From positions 1-6,867 of the forward strand of contig JAJXTA010000147.1 of NCBI GenBank assembly GCA_021784265.1: DNA of 6,867 nt, read 5' to 3'. Made by a program: the position numbers and the translations under genes. Under the pieces are notes generated by a model, which saw only the letters and a program-made list of their open reading frames with translations, was not told where the DNA came from and ran no database searches. The stretch's first letter is position 1; each line of letters starts with the position of its first letter. Below are positions 6,047-6,867 of the stretch, one piece after another. The stretch comes from a bacterium. Its GTDB lineage: Bacteria; Verrucomicrobiota; Verrucomicrobiia; Limisphaerales; J093.

Positions 6047-6867
6047 ATGAAACCACTCAATATTGGAATGGTCGGCTACGGCTTTATGGGCCGGGCCCAC
6101 GCGAACGCCTTTCGGAAGGTGGGCCACTTTTTCGATCTGGCGTATGAGCCGGTGTTGACGGCGCTGTGCGCCCGCAATGCCGACAAGGCGAAGGCCTTTG
6201 CCGCCAAGTGGGGTTTTGCCAGCGTCGAAACGGACTGGCGCAAGCTGGTCACCCGCCCCGATATCGACCTGGTCGATATCTGCAGCCCCAACGACACGCA
6301 CCTGGAGATCGCCGCCGCCGCCGCCAAGGCCGGGAAGATGATCCTGTGCGAGAAACCCCTGGCCCGCGACGGCAAGGAGGGGGCGCGGATGGTGGCCGCG
6401 GTCGAAAAGGCCGGGGTGCCCAACATGGTGTGGTACAACTACCGCCGCATCCCCGCCGTGACCCTGGCCAAGCAATTGATCGACGAGGGCCGCCTGGGCC
6501 GGATTTTCCATTACCGCGCCCAGTTTCTGCAAGACTGGACGATCAGCCCGGAGCTGCCGCAGGGCGGGCAGGGGTTGTGGCGGCTGGACGCCAAGGTGGC
6601 CGGCAGCGGCGTGACCGGCGACCTCTTGGCCCATTGCATCGACACCGCCCTCTGGCTCAACGGGAGCATCGCCAAGGTCAGCGCGATGACCGAGACCTTC
6701 ATCAAGGAACGCAAACACAACCTCACCGGCAAGGTCGAGAAAGTCGGCATCGACGATGCCTGCGCCTTCCTGGCCCGGTTCGGCAACGGGTCGCTGGCCA
6801 CGTTCGAGTCCACGCGCTAAGCAAGGGGGAACAAGGCCATTTATACCTTCGATATAAACGGCGAACA
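6047..6867 (+). pseudogene. Gfo/Idh/MocA family oxidoreductase, in-frame stop, 3'-truncated
   Basis: ATG 6047 opens an NAD(P)-dependent sugar or inositol-type dehydrogenase. It shows a Rossmann GYGFMGRAH (10-18), [10 protein letters not shown] (76-85), the catalytic-type EKPLA (102-106, Lys103), YNYRR (130-134) and GDLLAHCID (191-199), with Asp192, His196 and Asp199 at the active-site positions usual in the family. A weak GGAA (6033-6036) lies 10 nt before the start. TAA at 6818-6820 would end the protein at 257 residues, whereas relatives are about 380-400 aa. The same frame then continues to the window end as ARGNKAIYTFDINGE. Relatives read FESTRYARGxKAxYxFEINGE, so the TAA stands exactly where a Tyr (TAC/TAT) codon is expected. 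This is one base change: either a real nonsense mutation or a sequencing/assembly error. The rest of the gene is intact, so any decay is recent. The substrate is unknown; in such genomes these enzymes oxidise sugars released by secreted hydrolases. Confidence 0.85.

Noticed and set aside
5643..6050. 135-codon plus-strand frame before the oxidoreductase
   Set aside because: After the first ~25 codons the product becomes Arg/Gly/Pro-rich and patternless. Only the cysteine-rich beginning is kept, as part of the small-ORF finding.
5735..6718. 327-codon open frame on the minus strand
   Set aside because: It is antisense to the well-supported Gfo/Idh/MocA gene and has no recognisable motif of its own.
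5622..6820. Idea that TAA is read as Tyr in this organism
   Set aside because: The hydrolase and the exported protein both end sensibly at TAA. Two local substitutions or sequencing errors explain the interrupted frames better than a code change.
1..6867. CRISPR array, tRNA/rRNA genes, insertion sequence, phage or defence genes
   Set aside because: No regularly spaced direct repeats, tRNA-like cloverleaf, rRNA segment, transposase/integrase motif or nuclease/defence domain was seen on either strand.

Overview
The window is a GC-rich bacterial fragment. Its gene content suits a Verrucomicrobia- or Planctomycetes-type organism, probably a Limisphaerales/Pedosphaera-like verrucomicrobium. The basis is a large secreted-type glycoside hydrolase, a Gfo/Idh/MocA oxidoreductase of the 'YNYRR / FESTRYARG' kind, and two lineage-restricted-looking hypothetical proteins. 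This placement is inference from protein style; there is no rRNA or other marker gene here.

Layout, left to right. (1) 2-2233 (+): the 3' part of a large GH95-like/DUF5703-like (alpha/alpha)6-barrel glycoside hydrolase; its N-terminus lies outside the window. (2) 2234-2370: a short convergent gap almost filled by a nested inverted repeat with perfect 12-bp outer arms and an inner 8-bp hairpin. (3) 2371-2943 (-): a conserved-looking hypothetical protein of 190 aa. (4) 3075-3842 (+): a Crp/Fnr-family regulator, transcribed divergently from the hypothetical gene; its stop codon lies inside a 9-bp inverted repeat. (5) 3843-4246: a gene-free GC-rich stretch with a terminator-like palindrome. (6) 4247-5461 (+): an unrecognised exported protein with a signal peptide and a C-terminal membrane anchor; the start is uncertain. 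(7) 5487-5624 (+): a tiny signal-peptide-like ORF that continues, past a TAA, into a cysteine-rich stretch. (8) 5625-6046: no convincing gene, several GC hairpins. (9) 6047 to the window end (+): a Gfo/Idh/MocA oxidoreductase broken by an in-frame TAA at 6818-6820, where family members carry Tyr; the reading frame resumes at once with family-like sequence.

Working together: the hydrolase and the oxidoreductase fit a polysaccharide/deoxysugar-degrading lifestyle (cleavage outside the cytoplasm, oxidation inside), but they are 3.8 kb apart with unrelated genes between, so they are not shown to be one operon. The Crp/Fnr protein has an FNR/Dnr-type DNA-recognition helix but lacks the FNR iron-sulfur cysteines. 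I see no complete new multi-gene system. The best leads are the two in-frame TAA interruptions, the nested repeat at 2239-2344, and the two uncharacterised proteins.
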